From Flavobacteria bacterium BAL38 (GTDB lineage: Bacteria; Bacteroidota; Bacteroidia; Flavobacteriales; Flavobacteriaceae), in the NCBI GenBank assembly GCA_000169355.1, contig AAXX01000004.1:62001-126000 (forward strand): 64,000 nucleotides of DNA. The letters are read 5' to 3'. The position numbers and the translations under genes were made by a program. Position 1 is the first letter of the stretch. Every line of letters begins with the position of its first letter. The notes beneath the pieces were generated by a model, which was given only the letters and a program-made list of their open reading frames with translations, was not told where the DNA came from and did no database searches. This document shows, in pieces, positions 19,220 through 27,831 of this stretch.

Positions 19220-20781
19220 TTTTTAATAATTTTAAATGTTTTTAACTCTTTGTTATTCTGGTTTACTTTAAGGATATAGGTTGCTAAAGGTAAATTTCCC
19301 ATCTCAATTTTTGTGTCTGCAGCGGTAATCTTGCCATTGGCTAAGGCTTTTCCTGAAATATCAAAAAGGCTATAACTTAAATCAGTAAGAGCACTGTCGG
19401 TAATAGAAAGCATTACGTAATCTGAAGTGGGATTAGGGTAGGTTATAGTAAGTATACTGTCTGTAGTATTTTCAGTTATTCCTAAGCTATAATCATAAAA
19501 GCCTCCAATTGTAATTCTAGCGTGATCTGGTATAGAGGTCTGCAATGTAGACGATTGATCAAAAACATCGTCATATGCAAAGGCATAGGTTTTTGAATCA
19601 TACGTTATATTTGGTTGATGAAAAAAAGCAACGTACTTGTTATGAGTAAAGTTAGCATTAAAAAAATTTGTTTCATTACCCCAGTCTTGCACTACTCCTG
19701 AAGCTAAGGTGTAATCTATAACCCCTCTATTCATGGCAGCACAAAATTGTGCCTGAAAAACAAGATCAGCATCATTACTTGGGGTTTCTAGTACATTTTC
19801 AGCTAATTTGCCTTTTGCTTCAATTACTTCTTGAGTATTTGGCCTACCATTAATCCATGCTTCCACATTATTTTCATTACTCATTTTTAAAATATCGGTA
19901 CCTTCTTCAACGTAACCTCGAAACACCCCCCAGTTAGGGATACTCACAGCCAATTCATTATCCTTAAAATACGACCAAACTGCATCAATATAATCTTGGA
20001 AATAAAATTCAGAAACACCACCCTCCTTAAATTCTTCTAATTTTGATGGCTGTTCGATAATACCTGGCAGATTTGATGGTCCTATCAAGTCATTTTCACT
20101 GTAGCAGGGATAAAAATCATCACCAATAGGAAACGCTTGTTGAAATAAATTAATAATCTCTTCATGAGAAATTAATTCACCTGCTTTTTTGTATGCATTG
20201 TTTGATTCAAAGGTTCCCCATATTTCTAGTCCCATTGGATACTGATAAGCATCAACACGGGTCGTGTTTGTCCATAAACCAGCCGAAGACCAGGTTAACT
20301 CTATAATTTCAAAGCGAATATTACTATTTGGATCTGCAGGGTTTTGTAGATCTGGACCTGTATAACCGCCACTATCAAAAAAATGTATATACATGGGATT
20401 AACAAACGAAATATACATACGGCATCCAAAAATTGCTGGTATGTGAAGTGTCCCATCGGTTATTTCACTTAACGGCGTGAACATATCTGCATACCCCCAA
20501 TCGCCTGGTTCTATGTGAATGGTATTATAGGTTTCATTTATTGGTATTAATGCAGGTGCATTTGCAGCATTGGTATTAAAATCAATCCAAACTGCCCCCA
20601 AACTAGTGGTTTGCCCCACAAGGCCAATATAAATTTCATTATCTGAGAAATGTGGTGAGTTATTAATTACTTCATAAGGAATTGTGGTTTGTCCAGATAC
20701 TATGCCCATTACAAATAATTGTAGTATTGTAAGGAAAATTTTAGTATTTATTTGATTGTTATTTCTTAGTAGTTTTTTCAT
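19216..20781 (-). CDS. GH64-like beta-1,3-glucanase with T9SS sorting domain (cassette D cargo)
   Basis: This 521-residue protein has an N-terminal signal region, a thaumatin-like-fold GH64 pattern (PHFSDNEIYIGLVG, RMYISFVNPMYIHFFDSGG, then DPNSNIRFEIIELTW and TTRVDAYQYPMGLEIWG, containing the expected Glu and Asp). GH64 enzymes release laminaripentaose from beta-1,3-glucans. The last ~80 residues are a type A T9SS sorting domain (ITYPNPTSDYVML to KTFKIIKK), identical to those of the two histidine-phosphatase-like proteins of the array. The stop overlaps the start of the downstream lectin-fold gene, implying coupled translation. It follows a hairpin after cassette B. Confidence 0.75.
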   Translation of the reverse strand: MKKLLRNNNQINTKIFLTILQLFVMGIVSGQTTIPYEVINNSPHFSDNEIYIGLVGQTTSLGAVWIDFNTNAANAPALIPINETYNTIHIEPGDWGYADMFTPLSEITDGTLHIPAIFGCRMYISFVNPMYIHFFDSGGYTGPDLQNPADPNSNIRFEIIELTWSSAGLWTNTTRVDAYQYPMGLEIWGTFESNNAYKKAGELISHEEIINLFQQAFPIGDDFYPCYSENDLIGPSNLPGIIEQPSKLEEFKEGGVSEFYFQDYIDAVWSYFKDNELAVSIPNWGVFRGYVEEGTDILKMSNENNVEAWINGRPNTQEVIEAKGKLAENVLETPSNDADLVFQAQFCAAMNRGVIDYTLASGVVQDWGNETNFFNANFTHNKYVAFFHQPNITYDSKTYAFAYDDVFDQSSTLQTSIPDHARITIGGFYDYSLGITENTTDSILTITYPNPTSDYVMLSITDSALTDLSYSLFDISGKALANGKITAADTKIEMGNLPLATYILKVNQNNKELKTFKIIKK

Positions 20782-20850
20782 TTTTTAATTATTTTATTTG
20801 TTAAAAAGCTCTAACAGTACTCGTGCCATAAGGCGCTGATTGTAAAAGAC

Positions 20851-20873
20851 GGGGCTGCTTTTAAGGCAGCCCC
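20851..20873 (-). terminator. GC-rich hairpin downstream of cassette B variable gene
   Basis: A perfect 8-bp stem GGGGCTGC/GCAGCCCC with a 7-nt loop lies 25 nt after the stop codon and is followed on the minus strand by GTCTTTT. It may be a terminator. A GC-rich hairpin just after the variable region is also a known feature of DGR targets, so both roles are possible. Confidence 0.7.
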
Positions 20874-20897
20874 TTAAAGAGTCAAGAGTCAAGTTTT

Positions 20898-22142
20898 TTA
20901 ATCCCTAACAAAACGCACTGAAAAGCCGAATCGCTTGCCATTGAGGCTCCTGTCCAGGCTACTGTAATCGTAGAACAGGTAGCGGAACCATGCGAGATCT
21001 GAATTGTTCTCAGTGGAACTCCAAAAGAACGCAACGTTACCCTCACTGAGGAACGAACCATCGTTGAAACGGTAACCCTCAGGGAAGGCATTAAAGCCGC
21101 TGCTATTGTTTAAGCTTTGGTCGTTGCCTGGTGCTCCAGCAATTGTTGAATTAATCCAACCTGTTGTGGATGCCATAGCTTTGGCTATTTTGTTTTCTGT
21201 GGGAGTACCGTCATAATTATAGCCACTGGCTATGAGGTGGTTTTCTAAGGTTGTCCACTCGGTATCTGTGGGTACATGCCAGCCCTCGGGTGCAAATTCC
21301 TTATCTGGTGTATTAGGGTCTGTATCGTGTATACCCATAACCGCATACCAGTTATAAAGCCTTGGCTTTGTGGGGTCGTTATCATGATACGCCCAAGCTC
21401 CTGTGGTGAGATTTGACCATTCTGTTTGGTCTGTGACCTCTGGAATAGGGGTGCCGTCTCGATATGTCACCATCTCGGCGTTCTCCACCGTCCAGACTTG
21501 GTCGCCATAAGTGAGGTATATATAGCTGTTACCGTCTTGATCCGTTACTGTGCCTGTACCTGTCGCAGATTGTAAGACATCGATTTGATATTGAAGCGCT
21601 GAAATCTTTTCCAATAAAACAGATAAAGTCACCGCATCTTGAGCCTCTGTTGGGTCTTGTAAATCTTTTATCTGCTGGTTGTTGGCGGAGTTGTTTTCTG
21701 AAAGTACCGATTCTAAATTAGGCGTTGTTGGTGTGCTGTTGCCACTATACTTTGCATACAAAGCATAAGGCACGCTCATTAACTGGCTTGTGCCTGTAAT
21801 GGTATATGTTGTACTTCCTGTTGGGTCCGTTTCTGTTTTTATAAAGTATGGCCCTGTTGCCCAATCTATCCCTGCAAAGGTTCCGGTTACAGGTGTTCCA
21901 TTACCTATTTCTATACTTACTAAACCGTTTATATTGGTTGTTGGGGTTTGCGTTTCTACATAAACAGCTGTTCCATTTGCTGTAGTTTGCAGTATGCTTA
22001 TTCGCATACCTACTGCTTGGTTGGCTACTAAAGCATCGCTACTGTTTCTTATAACCGCTTGGTAACTCATCTTCTCTGGGGCTTGGGCAAAGGTCGTTGC
22101 AGTCATTAATAGGGCAACTAAAATGGTGTATAGTTTTTTCAT
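20898..22142 (-). CDS. FISUMP-type C-type-lectin-fold variable protein (cassette B)
   Basis: This 414-residue secreted protein has the same signal peptide and N-terminal domain as cassettes C and D. A linker rich in Asn/Gln and a helical stretch (LLEKISALQYQIDVLQSA) leads to a FISUMP domain (YGDQVWTVENAEMVTYRDG, EGWHVPTDTEWTTLENHL) ending GFSVRFVRD. The 3' end has NNY-rich codons (TTC CGC TAC, then TTC TAC GAT TAC AGT AGC) typical of a diversified region. The start overlaps the stop of the histidine-phosphatase-like gene by ATGA. A GC-rich hairpin follows the stop. Confidence 0.85.
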   Translation of the reverse strand: MKKLYTILVALLMTATTFAQAPEKMSYQAVIRNSSDALVANQAVGMRISILQTTANGTAVYVETQTPTTNINGLVSIEIGNGTPVTGTFAGIDWATGPYFIKTETDPTGSTTYTITGTSQLMSVPYALYAKYSGNSTPTTPNLESVLSENNSANNQQIKDLQDPTEAQDAVTLSVLLEKISALQYQIDVLQSATGTGTVTDQDGNSYIYLTYGDQVWTVENAEMVTYRDGTPIPEVTDQTEWSNLTTGAWAYHDNDPTKPRLYNWYAVMGIHDTDPNTPDKEFAPEGWHVPTDTEWTTLENHLIASGYNYDGTPTENKIAKAMASTTGWINSTIAGAPGNDQSLNNSSGFNAFPEGYRFNDGSFLSEGNVAFFWSSTENNSDLAWFRYLFYDYSSLDRSLNGKRFGFSVRFVRD

Positions 22143-23134
22143 TTTTTAATAATTTTAAATGTTTTTAACTCTTTGTTATTCTGGTTTACTTTTAAGATAT
22201 AGGTTGCTAAAGGTAAATTTCCCATCTCAATTTTTGTGTCTGCAGCGGTAATCTTGCCATTGGCTAAGGCTTTTCCTGAAATATCAAAAAGGCTATAACT
22301 TAAATCAGTAAGAGCACTGTCGGTAATAGAAAGCATTACGTAATCTGAAGTGGGATTAGGGTAAGTTATAGTAACTATACTGTCTGTAGTAAAACTTGAA
22401 TTACTTAAGGCGCTATTATTGGATATAAATTGTAACGTTCCGTTTGATTGAATGTTATAAATCGCCACATTATTAAAGCGTTTATTTGAATTATTGAAAT
22501 TGGTAAAAACATACATACGTTCTGCTTTAGTAGGTTTGCCTAGATCTCCTATAAATTGAGGGTTAGGTGCAATACTTCCTAAAAACAAATTTGGATCAAA
22601 CGTATCGACACCATTATCATCAAAACCCCATAAATTTTGCCAATCCATACAGACTAAAGTTGAATGGTTTGATTGAGGGAATAACGCACTTCCGCCATTG
22701 ATGTTGATGTTATTTATAACAGTACTTAAATTTGTAAAAAAGGTAACGCCAACTGGCAAATTAGCTACATAAGGATTTTGGTTTTGATTTATGGTTGGCC
22801 AAATGGTTGAAAATGGGTTTTGTGTACTTTCTGTAGGTACAGGATCTCGTGTTATAACATGGCCTAAAGGAAGGGCATTTAAATCGTTACTGAGCCAAGT
22901 AGAAAAGTTTTGTCCTATTAAATTGGCACGTGTTATGCCATCTGAATTTAAGCGTATCCAAGGTAAAACAACAGTTGTATTGTTTGGAAGTGTAAAGGTA
23001 TGAGGTCCTGGATTCCAGTCAGTAGAGTTATTATAATCATCAGCGTGTCTAAATACAATTAAAGATTGATTTTGAGCACATACCATATTGATGAAAAATA
23101 AATTAGTTGCTAGATAAATTATAACTTGTTTCAT
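22139..23134 (-). CDS. Histidine-phosphatase-like secreted protein with T9SS sorting domain, copy 1
   Basis: This 331-residue protein has a signal peptide (MKQVIIYLATNLFFINMVCAQ) followed by SLIVFRHADDYNN and LNSDGITRANLIGQNF, a pattern of the histidine phosphatase (phosphoglycerate mutase) superfamily in which RHG is replaced by RHA. A second expected His region reads NHSTLVCMDWQNLW. It ends in the array's common type A T9SS domain. I chose ATG 23134, which starts the signal peptide; an in-frame ATG at 23188 overlaps the protease remnant. It is almost identical to the copy at 24932-25927. Activity is uncertain because the catalytic motif is atypical. Confidence 0.7.
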   Translation of the reverse strand: MKQVIIYLATNLFFINMVCAQNQSLIVFRHADDYNNSTDWNPGPHTFTLPNNTTVVLPWIRLNSDGITRANLIGQNFSTWLSNDLNALPLGHVITRDPVPTESTQNPFSTIWPTINQNQNPYVANLPVGVTFFTNLSTVINNININGGSALFPQSNHSTLVCMDWQNLWGFDDNGVDTFDPNLFLGSIAPNPQFIGDLGKPTKAERMYVFTNFNNSNKRFNNVAIYNIQSNGTLQFISNNSALSNSSFTTDSIVTITYPNPTSDYVMLSITDSALTDLSYSLFDISGKALANGKITAADTKIEMGNLPLATYILKVNQNNKELKTFKIIKK

Positions 23135-23138
23135 GATA

Positions 23139-23947
23139 CTAAATTTTAATATTAATTTCTTTAAGTTTAAACCCAAAATACATTCCAACGACTACACTTA
23201 CAAGCATGAATATTAAACCTGTTTCATCTTTTAATAAATCACTATAAGGTGTTTGTACTGACATGGGTTCATATAAGGTTTGAATAAGGGCATTATGACT
23301 GGCATGCATTAATATTGCAGGAATTATACTCTTTGATTTAAATACGTAGAAAGCCATCGGTATACTCAACATGGTCAGTGAAATTATAAAAGAAGGAATA
23401 CCTATCAACAAATTAGATGTTGAGGAGTAATCGGTAAAAATTAATCCTGGAATATGCCAAGTAGACCAAATAAAACCTACAATTATTGCAGCTTTCAAAG
23501 GGGAAATTCTTTTAGATAATTCATTCAATAAAAAACCACGCCAGCCTATTTCTTCTCCAATGACTACCAACAGGTTTATTAAGGTTGCTAGGATTCCCGA
23601 TAAGAGAAGTAACCACCCAAAAGTATCATTATAAAACCCACATAGCCATACAATGAAATACGCAACGGTCACATAAAGAAAAGGTAACGTATAAGCTTGT
23701 AAGGCATAAGTAAAGTGCTTTATCTTAAAGCGAATATTATCAACTTTTTTTTAAATATAATTTTAGTTATAACATATGATATGGTAGGGATAAACATCAT
23801 TGTGATAACCAAAATATGACCTTTACTAGATCTAATACTGCCCTCGTTAGCTAATAAAAAATTAAATACCACGCTAAGTACTATTAAAATAGCGAGAAAC
23901 ATATATAAAGGTTGTACAGCCTTAAAACCTTGATTTTCAATTTTCAT
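23139..23947 (-). pseudogene. CPBP (CAAX-type) intramembrane protease, frameshifted copy
   Basis: Almost identical to the intact copy at 25932-26741, but a T-run near 23745-23752 has 8 T where the intact copy has 9. The 1-nt loss breaks the frame after about 65 residues, leaving an N-terminal fragment and a C-terminal part that still carries the GEEIGWRGFLL and WSTWHIPGLIF motifs. Slippage in a homopolymer could be real, phase-variable or a sequencing error. Confidence 0.8.
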
Positions 23948-23999
23948 AAATATTTTACTTTTGTCAAAATTGATAGGCACTATTTAAATTGTTAAATAA

Positions 24000-24935
24000 C
24001 TAAAAAGCCCGAACCGCACGCACATAGTAAGTGGTGCCCTTATTGAGGCTGCTGGAGGCAGGCCCATAGTCGAAGAAGAAGTACCCCGCGGCGCTGGTGC
24101 CGTACTCCGTACTACTCCAATAGAAGGTCGGTTGTAATTGTGTCGCACCAGAAATTTGTGTCAATGAACGTGCTACTGTATAATAATTATTCCAAAGCAT
24201 ATTAAGCTCTTGAACAGATGGTAAGTACCAATCGCTTTGCCCGCCATTAGTAGAGTTCAAACAAAGTGCGGAAGCACTGCTAGTATGTCCAGCTTGTCCC
24301 ACTATCGCATTGCTATTGCTTAAGCCATCCCAACTGCTTTGAGCAGAGGCACCAATTAAAGTCGCATCAATATTACTCCAAACTTGACTTGTACTTAAAT
24401 CAGTTTTATCAACTATCAAACCATGTTCAACACCTGATGCATCTTTCCATAAATGAAAAACAACTCCACCGCCAAATTCTTCGCCAATGTAGTGTGTAAA
24501 ACCACCGCCGCCTGAACCGCCTCCAACTAAACTTTCAGCAGTTTTAGCATGCAATGCATAAGGCACACTCAACAACTGGCTAGTCCCTGTTATATTGTAA
24601 CTGGTTCCTCCTGTGGGGTCGATCTCTGTTTTTATAAAATAGGTGTCGTTCGCCCAATCAATAGTTGTAAAATCTCCACTTACTGCAGTTCCTGAACCAA
24701 TTTCTAATGTTACCAAACCGTTTACATTTGTAGTTGGCATTTGGGTTTCTACGTAAACTGCTGTTCCTGTTGCTGTAGTTTGTAAAATACTTATTTTCAT
24801 ACCAATTACTTGTTCACTTACTAAAGCTCCTGATACAACTCTAACCACAGCTTGATAGCTCATCTTCTCTGGGGCTTGGGCAAAGGTCGTTGCAGTCATT
24901 AATAGGGCAACTAAAATGGTGTATAGTTTTTTCAT
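24000..24935 (-). CDS. DUF1566-type C-type-lectin-fold variable protein (cassette A)
   Basis: This 311-residue protein has the array signal peptide and then an N-terminal domain of the same family but clearly diverged (SYQAVVRVVSGALVSEQVIGMK). A Gly-rich linker follows, then a DUF1566/Lcl-type domain (FGGGVVFHLWKDASGVEHGL, SDWYLPSVQELNMLW) ending YWSSTE...YVRAVRAF. Between GAG (Glu) and the fixed tail most codons are NNC or NNT (TAC GGC ACC AGC GCC; TTC TTC TTC GAC; TCC AGC AGC CTC), the expected trace of adenine-directed mutagenesis of AAC/AAT codons. The start overlaps the upstream phosphatase-like gene by ATGA. Confidence 0.85.
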   Translation of the reverse strand: MKKLYTILVALLMTATTFAQAPEKMSYQAVVRVVSGALVSEQVIGMKISILQTTATGTAVYVETQMPTTNVNGLVTLEIGSGTAVSGDFTTIDWANDTYFIKTEIDPTGGTSYNITGTSQLLSVPYALHAKTAESLVGGGSGGGGFTHYIGEEFGGGVVFHLWKDASGVEHGLIVDKTDLSTSQVWSNIDATLIGASAQSSWDGLSNSNAIVGQAGHTSSASALCLNSTNGGQSDWYLPSVQELNMLWNNYYTVARSLTQISGATQLQPTFYWSSTEYGTSAAGYFFFDYGPASSSLNKGTTYYVRAVRAF

Positions 24936-25927
24936 TTTTTAATAATTTTAAATGTTTTTAACTCTTTGTTATTCTGGTTTACTTTTAAGATATAGGTTGC
25001 TAAAGGTAAATTTCCCATCTCAATTTTTGTGTCTGCAGCGGTAATCTTGCCATTGGCTAAGGCTTTTCCTGAAATATCAAAAAGGCTATAACTTAAATCA
25101 GTAAGAGCACTGTCGGTAATAGAAAGCATTACGTAATCTGAAGTGGGATTAGGGTAAGTTATAGTAACTATACTGTCTGTAGTAAAACTTGAATTACTTA
25201 AGGCGCTATTATTGGATATAAATTGTAACGTTCCGTTTGATTGAATGTTATAAATCGCCACATTATTAAAGCGTTTATTTGAATTATTGAAATTGGTAAA
25301 AACATACATACGTTCTGCTTTAGTAGGTTTGCCTAGATCTCCTATAAATTGAGGGTTAGGTGCAATACTTCCTAAAAACAAATTTGGATCAAACGTATCG
25401 ACACCATTATCATCAAAACCCCATAAATTTTGCCAATCCATACAGACTAAAGTTGAATGGTTTGATTGAGGGAATAACGCACTTCCGCCATTGATGTTGA
25501 TGTTATTTATAACAGTACTTAAATTTGTAAAAAAGGTAACGCCAACTGGCAAATTAGCTACATAAGGATTTTGGTTTTGATTTATGGTTGGCCAAATGGT
25601 TGAAAATGGGTTTTGTGTACTTTCTGTAGGTACAGGATCTCGTGTTATAACATGGCCTAAAGGAAGGGCATTTAAATCGTTACTGAGCCAAGTAGAAAAG
25701 TTTTGTCCTATTAAATTGGCACGTGTTATGCCATCTGAATTTAAGCGTATCCAAGGTAAAACAACAGTTGTATTGTTTGGAAGTGTAAAGGTATGAGGTC
25801 CTGGATTCCAGTCAGTAGAGTTATTATAATCATCAGCGTGTCTAAATACAATTAAAGATTGATTTTGAGCACATACCATATTGATGAAAAATAAATTAGT
25901 TGCTAGATAAATTATAACTTGTTTCAT
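24932..25927 (-). CDS. Histidine-phosphatase-like secreted protein with T9SS sorting domain, copy 2
   Basis: Same protein as the gene at 22139-23134, essentially identical in sequence over 331 residues: signal peptide, RHADD and SDGITRA motifs, and the common type A T9SS domain. It starts 4 nt after the CPBP protease stop and its own stop overlaps the start of the cassette A lectin-fold gene. The two copies arose by a tandem duplication with a period of about 2.79 kb. Confidence 0.7.
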   Translation of the reverse strand: MKQVIIYLATNLFFINMVCAQNQSLIVFRHADDYNNSTDWNPGPHTFTLPNNTTVVLPWIRLNSDGITRANLIGQNFSTWLSNDLNALPLGHVITRDPVPTESTQNPFSTIWPTINQNQNPYVANLPVGVTFFTNLSTVINNININGGSALFPQSNHSTLVCMDWQNLWGFDDNGVDTFDPNLFLGSIAPNPQFIGDLGKPTKAERMYVFTNFNNSNKRFNNVAIYNIQSNGTLQFISNNSALSNSSFTTDSIVTITYPNPTSDYVMLSITDSALTDLSYSLFDISGKALANGKITAADTKIEMGNLPLATYILKVNQNNKELKTFKIIKK

Positions 25928-25931
25928 GATA

Positions 25932-26741
25932 CTAAATTTTAATATTAATTTCTTTAAGTTTAAACCCAAAATACATTCCAACGACTACACTTACAAGCAT
26001 GAATATTAAACCTGTTTCATCTTTTAATAAATCACTATAAGGTGTTTGTACTGACATGGGTTCATATAAGGTTTGAATAAGGGCATTATGACTGGCATGC
26101 ATTAATATTGCAGGAATTATACTCTTTGATTTAAATACGTAGAAAGCCATCGGTATACTCAACATGGTCAGTGAAATTATAAAAGAAGGAATACCTATCA
26201 ACAAATTAGATGTTGAGGAGTAATCGGTAAAAATTAATCCTGGAATATGCCAAGTAGACCAAATAAAACCTACAATTATTGCAGCTTTCAAAGGGGAAAT
26301 TCTTTTAGATAACTCATTCAATAAAAAACCACGCCAGCCTATTTCTTCTCCAATGACTACCAACAGGTTTATTAAGGTTGCTAGGATTCCCGATAAGAGA
26401 AGTAACCACCCAAAAGTATCATTATAAAACCCACATAGCCATACAATAAAATATGCAACGGTCACATAAAGAAAAGGTAACGTATAAGCTTGTAAGGCAT
26501 AAGTAAAGTGCTTTATCTTAAAGCGAATATTATCAACTTTTTTTTTAAATATAATTTTAGTTATAACATATGATATGGTAGGGATAAACATCATTGTGAT
26601 AACCAAAATATGACCTTTACTAGATCTAATACTGCCCTCGTTAGCTAATAAAAAATTAAATACCACGCTAAGTACTATTAAAATAGCGAGAAACATATAT
26701 AAAGGTTGTACAGCCTTAAAACCTTGATTTTCAATTTTCAT
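25932..26741 (-). CDS. CPBP-family intramembrane (CAAX-type) protease
   Basis: This 269-residue multi-pass membrane protein has the family motifs GEEIGWRGFLLNEL (EExxxR) and FIWSTWHIPGLIF, and a further His in LMHASHNALIQ. Several hydrophobic segments are visible (MFLAILIVLSVVF, GWLLLLSGILATLINLLVV, YFGFKL). Family members cleave prenylated or other membrane proteins or confer bacteriocin immunity; the substrate here is unknown. I chose ATG 26741 (MKIENQGF); an upstream in-frame ATG at 26774 is possible. It heads the protease/phosphatase-like/lectin-fold gene trio. The second copy (23139-23947) is frameshifted. Confidence 0.85.
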   Translation of the reverse strand: MKIENQGFKAVQPLYMFLAILIVLSVVFNFLLANEGSIRSSKGHILVITMMFIPTISYVITKIIFKKKVDNIRFKIKHFTYALQAYTLPFLYVTVAYFIVWLCGFYNDTFGWLLLLSGILATLINLLVVIGEEIGWRGFLLNELSKRISPLKAAIIVGFIWSTWHIPGLIFTDYSSTSNLLIGIPSFIISLTMLSIPMAFYVFKSKSIIPAILMHASHNALIQTLYEPMSVQTPYSDLLKDETGLIFMLVSVVVGMYFGFKLKEINIKI

Positions 26742-26793
26742 AAATATTTTACTTTTGTCAAAATTGATAGGCACTATTTAAATTGATAAATAG

Positions 26794-27831
26794 TTAAAAA
26801 GCCCGAACAGCGCGAACATAGAAGTCGTTGACCTTAGCGTAGCTGATGCCCGGGTCCCCACCAAAGAAGAAACCCTGTACCCACGCATGGAGGTTATCGA
26901 TCTCCGTAGAACTCCAATAGCCGCCATCAGCAAAACCGCCAACATTTCCTAAAAGGGCATTTCCCTGGCCTATGTTTTGATACATTTTATTCAATTCTTC
27001 AATTGAAGGTAAATACCAATCATCATAAACTCCCAACATTAAGCTACCACAAATCGCAGCAGCAGAAGTCGCTCCTCCTTGATTACTATTAATAATTACA
27101 GTGTTATACTTTCCTTCAAGCAATCCGCTTCCATAAGCTCTAGTGTCCATATAGGCTCCATTGTACCATTGGGCTGATATCGATTGATCTGTTGGCGCAC
27201 TTATCAACCCATGGCATCCTGAGGCATCTAAGTAAAAGATAATTCCACCTTGGTAGGTTTGCCCTATAGCCAAACCGCATGGGCTTGTTGTGCTAACTAC
27301 ATAAGGACTTGCTAACGTTCCAGCACCTGTTACATTTATACCTGAACCAGCTGTAGTTACACCACCTTGGCCATCAGCTCCTGCTGGACCTTGAGGACCT
27401 GCTGGTCCCTGCGGGCCAGGTATTGAGCTACCAGATGTTTTTGCATACAAAGCATAAGGCACGCTCATTAACTGGCTTGTGCCTGTAATGGTATATGTTG
27501 TACTTCCTGTTGGGTCCGTTTCTGTTTTTATAAAGTATGGCCCTGTTGCCCAATCTATCCCTGCAAAGGTTCCGGTTACAGGTGTTCCATTACCTATTTC
27601 TATACTTACTAAACCGTTTATATTGGTTGTTGGGGTTTGCGTTTCTACATAAACAGCTGTTCCATTTGCTGTAGTTTGCAGTATGCTTATTCGCATACCT
27701 ACTGCTTGGTTGGCTACTAAAGCATCGCTACTGTTTCTTATAACCGCTTGGTAACTCATCTTCTCTGGGGCTTGGGCAAAGGTCGTTGCAGTCATTAATA
27801 GGGCAACTAAAATGGTGTATAGTTTTTTCAT
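26794..27831 (-). CDS. DUF1566-type C-type-lectin-fold variable protein with collagen-like linker (cassette C)
   Basis: This 345-residue secreted protein carries the array signal peptide and common N-terminal domain, then a short collagen-like Gly-X-Y stretch (GPQGPAGPQGPAGADG), a GSGINVTGAGTLASPYVV segment and a DUF1566-type domain (YQGGIIFYLDASGCHGLI, YDDWYLPSIEELNKMY) ending YWSSTE...YVRAVRAF. In the variable stretch about 20 of 24 codons end in C or T (ATC GAT AAC CTC CAT; GAC, GGC ATC AGC TAC GCT; GTC AAC GAC TTC), unlike the A/T-ending codon use elsewhere. The start overlaps the upstream small T9SS gene by ATGA. It is the first lectin-fold gene of the array. Confidence 0.87.
   Translation of the reverse strand: MKKLYTILVALLMTATTFAQAPEKMSYQAVIRNSSDALVANQAVGMRISILQTTANGTAVYVETQTPTTNINGLVSIEIGNGTPVTGTFAGIDWATGPYFIKTETDPTGSTTYTITGTSQLMSVPYALYAKTSGSSIPGPQGPAGPQGPAGADGQGGVTTAGSGINVTGAGTLASPYVVSTTSPCGLAIGQTYQGGIIFYLDASGCHGLISAPTDQSISAQWYNGAYMDTRAYGSGLLEGKYNTVIINSNQGGATSAAAICGSLMLGVYDDWYLPSIEELNKMYQNIGQGNALLGNVGGFADGGYWSSTEIDNLHAWVQGFFFGGDPGISYAKVNDFYVRAVRAF

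Larger units (their letters stand above)
22066..26807 (-). repeat. Tandem duplication, two ~1.95-kb near-identical blocks, period 2.79 kb
   Basis: Block 1 spans about 22066-24013 and block 2 about 24859-26807. Each holds the start of a lectin-fold gene, the phosphatase-like gene, the CPBP protease and the last codons of the preceding lectin-fold gene. Identity drops sharply inside the lectin-fold genes on both sides. Differences between blocks are few (T8/T9 run, scattered single bases near 23505 and 23655). Confidence 0.9.

Noticed and set aside
22791..25796. 70-codon plus-strand ORFs in both copies of the phosphatase-like gene
   Set aside because: They are antisense to a well-supported secreted protein and are identical only because the region is duplicated.
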